Assembly: GCF_001552135.1 (NCBI RefSeq)
Contig: NZ_BCQP01000024.1
Coordinates: 1-64,000 of the forward strand
DNA: 64,000 nucleotides
DNA from: Actinomadura chibensis NBRC 106107
GTDB taxonomy: Bacteria > Actinomycetota > Actinomycetes > Streptosporangiales > Streptosporangiaceae
Direction of reading: 5' to 3'
Every line of letters starts with the position of its first letter. Position 1 is the stretch's first letter. The notes under the pieces are model-generated. The model had not been told where the DNA came from and did no database searches. It saw only the letters and a program-made list of their open reading frames with translations. Position numbers and translations under genes: made by a program. This document shows, piece by piece, positions 59,001 through 64,000 of this stretch.

Positions 59001-62000
59001 GATCTGGACCGACATGCCGCCGTCCGCGGGCAGGACGAGTGGCTGTTCGAGGGTGAGTTCGTCGATCCGGCCGCAGCCGACCTGGTCTCCCGCGCGGACG
59101 GCCAATTCCACGAATCCAGTGCCCGGGAAGACCACCACGCCGCCGAACGCATGGTCGGCGAGCCAGGGTTGGGCGTGCACGGAAAGGCGACCCGACAGCA
59201 CCACGCCGTCGGACTCCGGCGAGGAGACCACCGCGCTCAGGAGCGGATGGTCCGCCGATCCCAGGCCCATCGACTCGGCGTCGCCACCGGTCTGCGGAAC
59301 CGTCCGCCAGAAATGCTCGCGCTGGAAGGCGTAGGTCGGCAATTCGACGCGGCGGGCCCCGCGTCCCGCCAATACCGAGCGCCAGTCAACGGACGCACCG
59401 GACGCGTGCAGCCCGCCGAGGGCGGTGAACAGGGTCTTGGTCTCGTCATGCTCCCTGCGCATCGCCGGAACGACGACCACGGCACCGTCTGAATCGCTCT
59501 GGACGATCGCGGTCAGCACACCGTCCGGGCCGACCTCCAAGAACCGGGCGACACCCTGATCGCGCAGCTCAGTGACGGTCTCGTGGAACCGGACGGCTTC
59601 GCGGACGTGCCGCACCCAGTATTCGGCGTCCGGCTGCGCACCCACGATGGGAATGGCGGGTTCGTTGAAGGTGATGGTTTCGGCGACCTGACGGAAGTCG
59701 TCCAGCATCGGATCCATCAGCGGGGAATGGAACGCGTGCGAGACCCGCAACCGGGTCGTCTTGTGCCCCAGCCCCGTGAAGTGATCCACGATCCGGGCGA
59801 CTTCGTCTTCGGCTCCGGAGACCACGACCGACTCAGGCCCGTTCACCGCCGCGACGCCGACCCGCTCGTTCAGCAGGGGAAGGATCTCGTCTTCGGTCGC
59901 CTGGATCGCTGCCATCGCCCCACCAGGCGGCAGCGCCTGCATCAACCGACCCCGAGCCGCCACCAGCTTCGCGGCGTCTTCCAACGAGAACATCCCAGCC
60001 ACATGCGCGGCCGCCAGTTCACCGATCGAATGACCCGCCAAGAAGTCAGGGCGGACACCCCACGACTCCAGAAGACAGAAGAGCGCCACCTCGACCGCGA
60101 ACAAACCCGTCTGAGTGAAGACGGTCTGATTCAGCAACTCAGGCTCAGACCAAACGACCTCCCTCAGCGGCCGATCCAGATGCTTATCCAACTCCCCGCA
60201 CACCGCATCGAACGACTCAGCGAACAGCGGGAACGCGACATACAACTCCCGCCCCATCCCCACACGCTGCGAACCCTGACCCGAGAAAAGGAGGGCCGTC
60301 CCGCCCTCCTTGCGGTCGGGGCGACGCGATTCTCCCGCTGCCAGCCGATCCAGCCCGGCCAGCAATTCGTCACGGTCCTGTCCGACCACGACGGCACGGT
60401 GATCGAACATTCCGCGTGTCGTGACCAGCGAGAAGCCCACGTCCAGTGGTGAAACCCGCTCGTCCTCGCGGACGAACTCGGCGAGCCGAGCGGCCTGTCC
60501 CCGAAGTCCGGCCTCACTCCGTGCCGACACCACCCAAGGAACCACCGGCAATTCCGCGGCAGACGGCGATTTCTCCTCAACCGCCGGAGGCTGCTCGACG
60601 ATGACGTGCGCGTTCGTCCCGCTGATCCCGAAGGACGAAATCCCGGCTCGACGCGGACGACCGTTCTGCGGCCATTCCCGCTCCTCCGCCAGCAGTTCGA
60701 CGCGCCCCGCCGACCAGTCCACGTGCGGGGTCGGTGCGTCCACATGGAGCGTCTTGGGCAGCACCCCGTGACGCATCGCCTGGACCATCTTGATGATCCC
60801 CGCGACACCCGCAGCCGCCTGCGTGTGACCGATGTTCGACTTGATCGACCCCAGCCACAACGGCTGATCCTCCGCACGACCCTGGCCATAGGTCGCCAGC
60901 AACGCCTGCGCCTCGATCGGGTCACCCAACGTCGTCCCGGTGCCATGCGCCTCGACCGCGTCCACATCACCGACGCCCAACCCCGCATTGGCCAACGCCT
61001 GCCGGATCACCCGACGCTGCGACGGACCATTCGGCGCCGTCAACCCATTCGACGCACCATCCTGATTCACCGCCGAACCACGCACCACCGCCAACACCGG
61101 ATGCCCAAACCGCCGAGCATCAGAAAGACGCTCGACCAACAACATCCCCGCACCCTCACCCCACGACGTCCCATCCGCCGACGCGGCGAACGACTTCGCA
61201 CGCCCATCCGCGGCAAGACCGCCCTGGCGGCTGAATTCCACGAACGTCCATGGGGTCGCCATGACCGCGACGCCACCGGCCAAAGCCAGCGAGCATTCCC
61301 CCGACCGCAATGCCTGCGCCGCCCAATGCAAGGCAACCAACGACGACGAACACGCCGTGTCCACCGTCACGGCCGGGCCCTCGAACCCGAACGTGTAAGA
61401 GATCCGACCGGAGACCACTGACCCGGAACTACTGCTGTCCGCGTAGTCGTGGTACATGACCCCGGCGAACACGCCAGTGGAACTCCCCCGCAGCGAAGAA
61501 GGATCGATCCCCGCCCGCTCCAGCGCCTCCCACGACACCTCCAGCAGCAACCGCTGCTGCGGGTCCATTTCGGCCGCCTCGTTCGGGCTGATACCGAAGA
61601 ATCCCGGATCGAATTCCGCCGCTTCATGGAGGAAGCCGCCGGTGTTCACATAACTGGTGTCGGGCCTTTCCCCGGCCGGGTCGAAGAGGCCGGACGTGTC
61701 CCATCCCCGGTCGGACGGGAACGGCGACACCGCGTCCACGCCGCCCGCGACGAGCCGCCACAGGTCCTCCGGCGAGGCGACGCCGCCCGGATAGCGGCAC
61801 GCCATTCCGACGATCGCGATCGGCTCGTCGTCCGGCCCGGCGGACGACGCCGTCACCAGGCGGGCCTCCCCCGCCCCGGACACCTCGTTCAGCAGATGCC
61901 GGGCCAGGACGTCCGGGCTCGGGTAGTCGAACACCAGCGTCGCGGGCAGCCGGAGCCCGGTCGCCTCCGCGAGCGCGTTGCGGAACTCGACCGCCGACAG

Positions 62001-64000
62001 CGAGTCGAAGCCCAGGTCGCGGAACGCCCGCTCAGGCTCGACGGCCTCCGGCCCCGAGTGCCCGAGGACGATCGCCGCCTGCGTGCGCACCAGCACCGAC
62101 AGCGCGTCGTACCACTCCGCTTCGGGCAGGGACGCGAGCCGCCGCCGCAGCGCGCCCGTGTCCGTCTGGACGCTCGCGGCGGTCCGCCGCACCCGTGGGA
62201 CGAGCCCGTGGAACAGGCGCGGGACCTCGCCCCCACCGGCGCCCAGCGCCTTCACGTCGAGCCGGATCGGGACGAGCGACGCGTCGCCGAGCGCGCAGGC
62301 GGTGTCCAGCAGGGCGAGCCCCTCGTCGCCGGACAGCCCCTCCACCCCGGTGCGGGCCATGCGCTGGACTTCGCCGTCGTCGAGATCGGCGAGCATCCCG
62401 CTCCCGGCCGTCCACGGCCCCCAGGCCAGCGATTGGACGGGCAGGCCGAGCGACGCGCGATGCGCCGCGAGCCCGTCCAGGAAGGCGTTGGCCGCCGCGT
62501 AGTTGCCCTGGCCGGGCGTCCCCAGCACACCCGCGGCCGACGAGAACAGGACGAACGCCGACAGGTCCGGCATGTCGCGGGTCAGTTCGTGCAGGTTCCA
62601 CGCCGCGTCCACCTTGGGACGCATGACCGTGTCGACCCGCTCGGGCGTCAGCGACGAGATTACCCCGTCGTCCAGGACACCCGCCGCTTGGACGACGGCC
62701 GAGATGTCACGCCCCGCCAGCAGCCCGGCGAGCGCGTCGCGGTCAGCGACATCGCAGGCCGCCACCTCGACCTCGGCACCCAGGCCCGCCAACTCGTCCC
62801 GCAACTCGACGGCGCCCGGCGCACCCTCGCCCCGGCGGCTCACCAGCAGCAGGCCGCGCACACCGTGCTCAGTCACCAGGTGACGCGCCACCAGTGCGCC
62901 CAGCCCACCGGTACCACCCGTGATCAGGACCGTCCCGTCCGTGCGGAACACCGACGCCGACGGCGTGTCCGGCGCGGCGACGGACACGCGCGCCAACCTC
63001 GGCGCCCGCACGACACCGTCGCGGACGGCCACCTGCGGTTCACCGGAACCGACCAGCCGCGCCGCGTCGGCGGGCCCGCCACCGGGGAGGAGGTCGGCCA
63101 GGACGATCCGCCCGGGGTTCTCCGACTGCGCCGTCCGGACGAGCCCCCACACCGCCGCGCCCGCCAGGTCGGTGACGTCCTCGCCACCGGCCGACGACAC
63201 CGCGCCCGCCGTCGCGACGACCAGCGTCGAATCGGTGAACCGCTCTTCGGCGAGCCAGGCCCGCACCGCCTCCAGTGCCCGCACCACCGCCGGACGAACC
63301 GACGCCGCGTCCGCGCCACCCGCCACCGGCAGGACCACGACCTCGGGGACGTCGTCGTCGGGGCCGAGGTCGTCCCAGCCGATCCAGGCGGGCGTGTCGG
63401 ACGGCGAGTCCGGGACGGGCGCCCATCCCACGCGGTAGAGGGACTCGTGGAACACCGAGCGGGCCGCCGAGAGCTGGTCGGCGGTGATCCGCCGGAGCGC
63501 CAGCGAGCCGACCGCCGCGACCGCCCGTCCGGTGCCGTCCGCCACCTGGAGGGACACCGTGTCGCCGGCCGTCGGGGACACCCGCACCCGCAGCGCCCTG
63601 GCCCCCGACGCGTACAGTTCCACGCCCGACCACGCGAACGGCAGCGCCGTGCCGTCGCCGCCCGGCTCGTGGAGGGTGATCGCGTGGAGGCCCGCGTCGA
63701 GCAGCGCTGGGTGGAGCCCGTAGCCGTCGTCCGCGACCTGGTCGGGGAGGACGACCTCGGCGTAGAGGTCGTCGCCGTCCCGCCACACCGCCCGCAAGCC
63801 CTGGAACGTCGGCCCGTACTCCAGGCCGGACGCCGCGAGCCCCTCGTAGAAGCGGTCCAGCTCGACGGGGGCGGCGCCCGGGGGCGGCCACTGCGTCAGG
63901 TCGGCGCCGTCGTGGCGGGCGGCGGGGGTGAGCGTCCCGGCCGCGTGCTGCGTCCACACGGGGACGCCCTCGGCGCGGGAGTGGACGCTGACGCGGCGCG
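47082..64000 (-). CDS. Macrolactam PKS5 (partial, N-terminus outside window): at least four modules
   Basis: The frame is open to the right edge, so the N-terminus is missing. Order on the protein: DH(partial)-KR-ACP (64000-61900); KS-AT-DH-KR-ACP (61823-56890); KS-AT-DH-KR-ACP (56838-51810); KS-AT-KR-ACP (51757-47335); C-terminal docking region. All three ATs have GHSIGE and HAFH (malonyl). KRs of the first two modules have LDD (B-type). The third has ADN in place of LDD and no Trp marker, so its stereochemistry is unclear. The last KR lacks LDD and has Trp eight residues before its Tyr ([10 protein letters not shown]), A-type, giving an L-configured hydroxyl since no DH is present. The DH of the second module has a five-residue gap before YGPAF. 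DNA patches shared between modules suggest gene conversion. Expected to add three double bonds and one hydroxyl. Confidence 0.92.
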   Translation of the reverse strand, partial: RRVSVHSRAEGVPVWTQHAAGTLTPAARHDGADLTQWPPPGAAPVELDRFYEGLAASGLEYGPTFQGLRAVWRDGDDLYAEVVLPDQVADDGYGLHPALLDAGLHAITLHEPGGDGTALPFAWSGVELYASGARALRVRVSPTAGDTVSLQVADGTGRAVAAVGSLALRRITADQLSAARSVFHESLYRVGWAPVPDSPSDTPAWIGWDDLGPDDDVPEVVVLPVAGGADAASVRPAVVRALEAVRAWLAEERFTDSTLVVATAGAVSSAGGEDVTDLAGAAVWGLVRTAQSENPGRIVLADLLPGGGPADAARLVGSGEPQVAVRDGVVRAPRLARVSVAAPDTPSASVFRTDGTVLITGGTGGLGALVARHLVTEHGVRGLLLVSRRGEGAPGAVELRDELAGLGAEVEVAACDVADRDALAGLLAGRDISAVVQAAGVLDDGVISSLTPERVDTVMRPKVDAAWNLHELTRDMPDLSAFVLFSSAAGVLGTPGQGNYAAANAFLDGLAAHRASLGLPVQSLAWGPWTAGSGMLADLDDGEVQRMARTGVEGLSGDEGLALLDTACALGDASLVPIRLDVKALGAGGGEVPRLFHGLVPRVRRTAASVQTDTGALRRRLASLPEAEWYDALSVLVRTQAAIVLGHSGPEAVEPERAFRDLGFDSLSAVEFRNALAEATGLRLPATLVFDYPSPDVLARHLLNEVSGAGEARLVTASSAGPDDEPIAIVGMACRYPGGVASPEDLWRLVAGGVDAVSPFPSDRGWDTSGLFDPAGERPDTSYVNTGGFLHEAAEFDPGFFGISPNEAAEMDPQQRLLLEVSWEALERAGIDPSSLRGSSTGVFAGVMYHDYADSSSSGSVVSGRISYTFGFEGPAVTVDTACSSSLVALHWAAQALRSGECSLALAGGVAVMATPWTFVEFSRQGGLAADGRAKSFAASADGTSWGEGAGMLLVERLSDARRFGHPVLAVVRGSAVNQDGASNGLTAPNGPSQRRVIRQALANAGLGVGDVDAVEAHGTGTTLGDPIEAQALLATYGQGRAEDQPLWLGSIKSNIGHTQAAAGVAGIIKMVQAMRHGVLPKTLHVDAPTPHVDWSAGRVELLAEEREWPQNGRPRRAGISSFGISGTNAHVIVEQPPAVEEKSPSAAELPVVPWVVSARSEAGLRGQAARLAEFVREDERVSPLDVGFSLVTTRGMFDHRAVVVGQDRDELLAGLDRLAAGESRRPDRKEGGTALLFSGQGSQRVGMGRELYVAFPLFAESFDAVCGELDKHLDRPLREVVWSEPELLNQTVFTQTGLFAVEVALFCLLESWGVRPDFLAGHSIGELAAAHVAGMFSLEDAAKLVAARGRLMQALPPGGAMAAIQATEDEILPLLNERVGVAAVNGPESVVVSGAEDEVARIVDHFTGLGHKTTRLRVSHAFHSPLMDPMLDDFRQVAETITFNEPAIPIVGAQPDAEYWVRHVREAVRFHETVTELRDQGVARFLEVGPDGVLTAIVQSDSDGAVVVVPAMRREHDETKTLFTALGGLHASGASVDWRSVLAGRGARRVELPTYAFQREHFWRTVPQTGGDAESMGLGSADHPLLSAVVSSPESDGVVLSGRLSVHAQPWLADHAFGGVVVFPGTGFVELAVRAGDQVGCGRIDELTLEQPLVLPADGGMSVQIVVGAPREDARRTVSIHSRQADDAPWTCHAVGLLSDTDTATDSAAGFDLEQWPPAGAAEADTDGLYDVLDYGPAFQGLRAAWRRGDEVFAEIALPDQVAEDRFGLHPALLDAALHAIALTDAASGDGVLLPFAWSGVELFATGARTLRVRVSEAMPGDAVSLQVADGSGRPVAAIGSLVLREVPADRFSGAEARDPSGDSLYHVEWTPIGIESGSKPSWARWEELDGSAAVPEVVVLEPDTGGGVHASVHQALAVAQAWQAEERFASSTLLVVTSGAVSVDGEDVTDLGGAALSGLIRSAQSENPGRIVLADLDTGMGAADALPAVACGEPQVAFRDGGAFVMRLARVPVPPPAEETFPGDGTVLITGGTGGLGALVARHLVTEHGVRSLLLVSRRGADAPGAADLRDELAGLGAEVELAACDVSDRDAAARLMAGREIAAVVHAAGVLDDGVISSLTPERVDAVLRPKADAAWNLHELTRDMDLSAFVLFSSAAGVLGSPGQGNYAAANAFLDGLAAHRRAHGLPARSLAWGLWSTGMAERAQSFDRTGLEALPDDQGLALFDAASRVDEAMLVPVHLNLRTLGSGGADVPHVLRGLVRGTRRRAAADGGAGGAAALGRRLSGLTEAEREEALLDIVRGRAASVLGYPGPAAIEPERAFRDLGFDSLSAVEFRNALAEATGLRLPATLVFDYPVPVVLARHLLDEVTGAVSDAPVVAAARVDDEPIAIVGMACRFPGGVTAPEDLWRLVADGVDAVSEFPADRGWDIDGLYDPEPGTPGKSYVRTGGFLHDAAEFDPGFFGISPREALAMDPQQRLLLEVSWEALERAGIDPSSLRGSSTGVFAGAMYHDYAAGSNTGSIVSGRISYTFGLEGPAVTVDTACSSSLVALHLAAQALRSGECSLALAGGVAVMATPGTFVDFSLERGLARDGRAKSFAAAADGTSWGEGAGMLLVERLSDARRNGHPVLAVVRGTAVNQDGASNGLTAPNGPSQQRVIRQALANAGLDAADVDAVEAHGTGTTLGDPIEAQALLATYGQGRPEGRPLWLGSIKSNIGHTQAAAGVAGIIKTVYAMRHGVLPKTLHLDEPTPHVDWTAGRVELLAEAREWPRNGRPRRAGISSFGISGTNAHVILEQVPEPEEQERPSADDGVLPWLLSARDEAGLRGQAERLRTHLRTHSEAEPLDVAFTLATSRAVLEHRAVVVGRGRDELLAGLDVLAEGRNGGQGVVRGTASPGRTAFLFSGQGSQRVGMGRELYAAFPVFAESFDAVCGELDKHLDRPLKDVVWSEPELLNQTAFTQTGLFAVEVALYRLLESWGVRPDFLAGHSIGELAAAHVAGMFSLEDAAKLVAARGRLMQALPSGGAMAAVQATEDEVVPLLDSAVVGLAAVNGPESVVVSGTEDAVSRIIDHFAGLGRKTTRLRVSHAFHSPLMDPMLDDFRQVAETITFNEPAIPIGGAQPDAGYWVRHVRDAVRFYDTVAELRDQGVNRFLEIGPDGVLAAMVQGDSDTEVVAPVLRRDRPEAQEVMTALGRVHADGLDIDWRAVFAGRAARLVELPTYAFQRERYWLVDTTANDDPSALGLGPAEHPLLGAVVPVPGSDGVMLTGRLSADAQPWLAEHEVLGSVLLPGAVFVELAVRAGDQVGCGVLEQLTLEAPLVLPEHGGVAIHVTVGAADERGRRTVSVHSLPEGGATDGEWTRHAEGVLATGAGQPPSDLAQWPPADATALDVDDAYDRLADRGFGYGPVFQGMRAAWQRGSDLFAEVALPDDARDQATAYGIHPALLDAAMHVILLDGGDDALLPFEWSGVSLHASGASTLRVRVSQLGDTVVSLLASDETGRPVFNVESLASRALSAEQLSVSGGLNDALFTVAWTPAPSMDGQQPTSSLAVLGSDRCGLSVDVPVFADLAGVAGAGVPDVVVWSPSAAGDGVLADVRAAAFSALGVVQEWLGDERFAASRLAVVLRGDLAQAPVRGLVRAAQAENPGRFVLVDLDDAPESANALARVAASGDEPEIAIHGGEVRLPRLTPAKAASSFQWDPDGTVLVTGGTGGLGALVARHLVSVHGVRHLMLTSRRGLDAPGAAELRAELADLGAEVSVVACDVSDRQAVADLLDGIAVEHPLTGVVHAAGVADNGLIGSLSPDRIDAVFGPKVDGAWHLHELTRGLDLSAFVLFSSAGGMVLAAGQGNYAAANVFLDALAEHRRSLGLAATSMAFGLWDTTEGMSAELDASDADRLRRLGMPPMSVQEALALFDASLGVEEATVVPLRVDRAVLRARQGEEIPALLRGLSGNGRRPVRGRAESSLSDRLIRMLPDERLNALSDIVRTQVAAVLGHASADAVQPDRAFRDLGFDSLSAVELRNALRAETGLRLPATLVFDYPTAQAVAEYLEDELSGTTSGPIVTSNSAKVDDDPIVIVGMACRYPGGVASPEDLWRLVEGGVDAVSGFPVDRGWDVEGLFDPVPGRPGKSVAREGGFLYDAADFDADFFGVSPREAADTDPQQRLLLEASWEAFERAGIDPSSLRGSATGVFAGLMYHDYALDVDAASTSAGSLASGRVSYVFGLEGPSVTLDTACSSSLVALHLASQALRSGECSLALAGGVTVMSTPGMFVEFSRQRGLAADGRCKSFSASADGAGWAEGVGVLVVERLSDARRNGHPVLAVVRGSAVNQDGASNGLTAPNGPSQQRVIRQALANSGLTTADVDAVEAHGTGTRLGDPIEAQAVIATYGQDRPEDRPLWLGSIKSNMGHAQAAAGVAGIIKMVQAMRHGKLPKTLHVDEPSPHVDWSAGAVELLTEAREWPQNGHPRRAGVSSFGISGTNVHLILEEPPAAESEEVSLDPPATVPWLISARDEAGLQAQAERLRVYLRSEPDLRPLDVGYSLAHDRALLERRAVVLVGDAESALAALAAGKPHPDVVVGAGPASPGSTALLFSGQGAQRLGMGRELYETFPVFADALDTVCAELDKHLDRPLRDVIWSDPDLLDQTAFTQTGLFAIEVALFRLVESWGVRADFLAGHSIGELAAAHVAGMFSLEDAARLVAARGRLMQALPSGGAMAAIQATEEEITPLLGNEIGIAAVNGPQATVVSGAENDVVRIIDHFTELGRKTTRLRVSHAFHSPLMDPMLDDFRQIAQSITYQPPAIPILGAQPDPEYWVRHVREAVRFHDTLTHLHDNGVTRFLEIGPDGVLTAMASADGSVSVAALRRDRPETATLLTALAHLHVTGTTIDWPALFTHHGAHRVELPTYAFQRTRYWTEPVTNTRPSDPADAAFWDAVEQGDLSSLAESLDLAPESLRDVAPALSDWRRRSRETQAVDSWRYRIAWKPLAEPPKTPASGEWLAVTPSGLDLARITEALADNGARLVPMEVDDGDREALVDRLRDTKATDGVLSLLALDTRPHPHHPTITRGVAATIALAQALDDAGHDAPLWCVTRGAVAVDDPAEITDLAQASLWGLGTALGLERPRTWGGMIDLPAAPTPALDETILRLLASALSGEAGDQVAIRPGKVAVRRLVHAGLNGRTPARTWRPRGTVLITGGTGGVGAQVARRLAADGAEHLVLTSRRGPAAEGAAELEAELSALGARVTVAACDVADRDALRRLLDSVGDDLTAVMHAAGTLGANVPLSGLTLDELAAVMPKAVGAAHLDDLLADRPLDAFVLFSSGAAAWGGAGQSAYAAANAYLDALAHRRRARGRTATAIAWGTWNAGMVDADAGAAARRLGLAPMEPRPAITALRQALDHDESHLVVADIDWSRFTAAYTLARPRPLLDELPEARAALAAQSDDEDDPGTESEFAARLAAMPEAERGRALLDLVRTHVAVILGYGDSAALDPGRAFKELGFDSVAAVELRTRLSAATGRRLPATLAFDHASPAALAAFLQSLMRPDDAAVPGDVPITTELDRLEAAVAALPAEEIERSGVTARLQALVASLSQSLAGRDGADVASRLEDATADDLFDFIDKDLGMA
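54628..55290 (-). repeat. AT-region patch nearly identical to 59640-60300
   Basis: The AT of the third visible module of PKS5 matches that of the second visible module almost base for base over about 650 bp, offset near 5012 bp. The AT of the last module (49550-50160) is similar but less so. Limits are approximate. Confidence 0.65.
59640..60300 (-). repeat. AT-region patch nearly identical to 54628-55290
   Basis: Partner of the preceding patch. Shared synonymous sites, for example GGAATGGCGGGTTCGTTGAA near 59650 and 54638, indicate recent duplication or gene conversion rather than selection on the protein. Confidence 0.65.

Overview
This 64 kb window is GC-rich actinomycete DNA. It has long type I polyketide synthase (PKS) genes, strong purine-rich ribosome sites, GTG starts and a rare TTA codon in the pathway regulator. 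Almost all of it is one biosynthetic locus that closely resembles the polyene macrolactam clusters primed with a beta-amino acid (cremimycin, hitachimycin, heronamide, BE-14106 and vicenistatin types). The genus cannot be fixed from the sequence alone.

Layout. 1-1811 is non-coding, with operator-like TAGGGG repeats just before a large MalT/LAL-type LuxR regulator (1812-4730, +). A leftward group follows: an acyl-CoA carboxylase beta chain, its small epsilon chain, and a thioesterase-like protein without its nucleophile (7586-4918). Rightward lie an intact type II thioesterase and starter PKS1 (7756-19424). PKS1 holds KSQ-AT(dead)-ACP, then KS-AT-DH-KR-ACP, then KS-AT-half DH. From 37078 leftward to 19494 runs a seven-gene operon: NmrA-like protein, ACP, adenylate-forming ligase, PKS3 (aminoacyl-loading ACP plus two modules), FcoT/CmiS1-like hot-dog protein, PKS2 (other half of a DH, KR, ACP) and glycine-oxidase-like flavoprotein. 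Divergent from it are a discrete acyltransferase, a second ligase and an MFS exporter (37342-41558). The right end holds leftward PKS4 (one module) and PKS5 (at least four modules, running off the window).

How it works (inference from families). PKS1 plus PKS2 would make a short 2,4-dienoyl chain. The FcoT-like enzyme would add glycine across the alpha,beta double bond, and the flavoprotein would cleave off glyoxylate, leaving a beta-amino acid such as 3-aminohex-4-enoate. Ligase, ACP, second ligase and discrete AT would activate it, cap it and pass it to the loading ACP of PKS3. PKS3, PKS5 and PKS4 then extend with malonyl units only: all eight intact AT domains carry HAFH. The C-terminal PKS with the cyclising thioesterase, and the peptidase that would remove a protecting amino acid, are not in the window.

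Most notable points: a dehydratase domain cut cleanly at its central hinge into two proteins encoded on opposite strands; a KSQ loading module whose AT is an eroded remnant; paired YTAGGGG-N3-YTAGGGG boxes before the regulator and both starter-unit promoters; and a TTA codon in the regulator.
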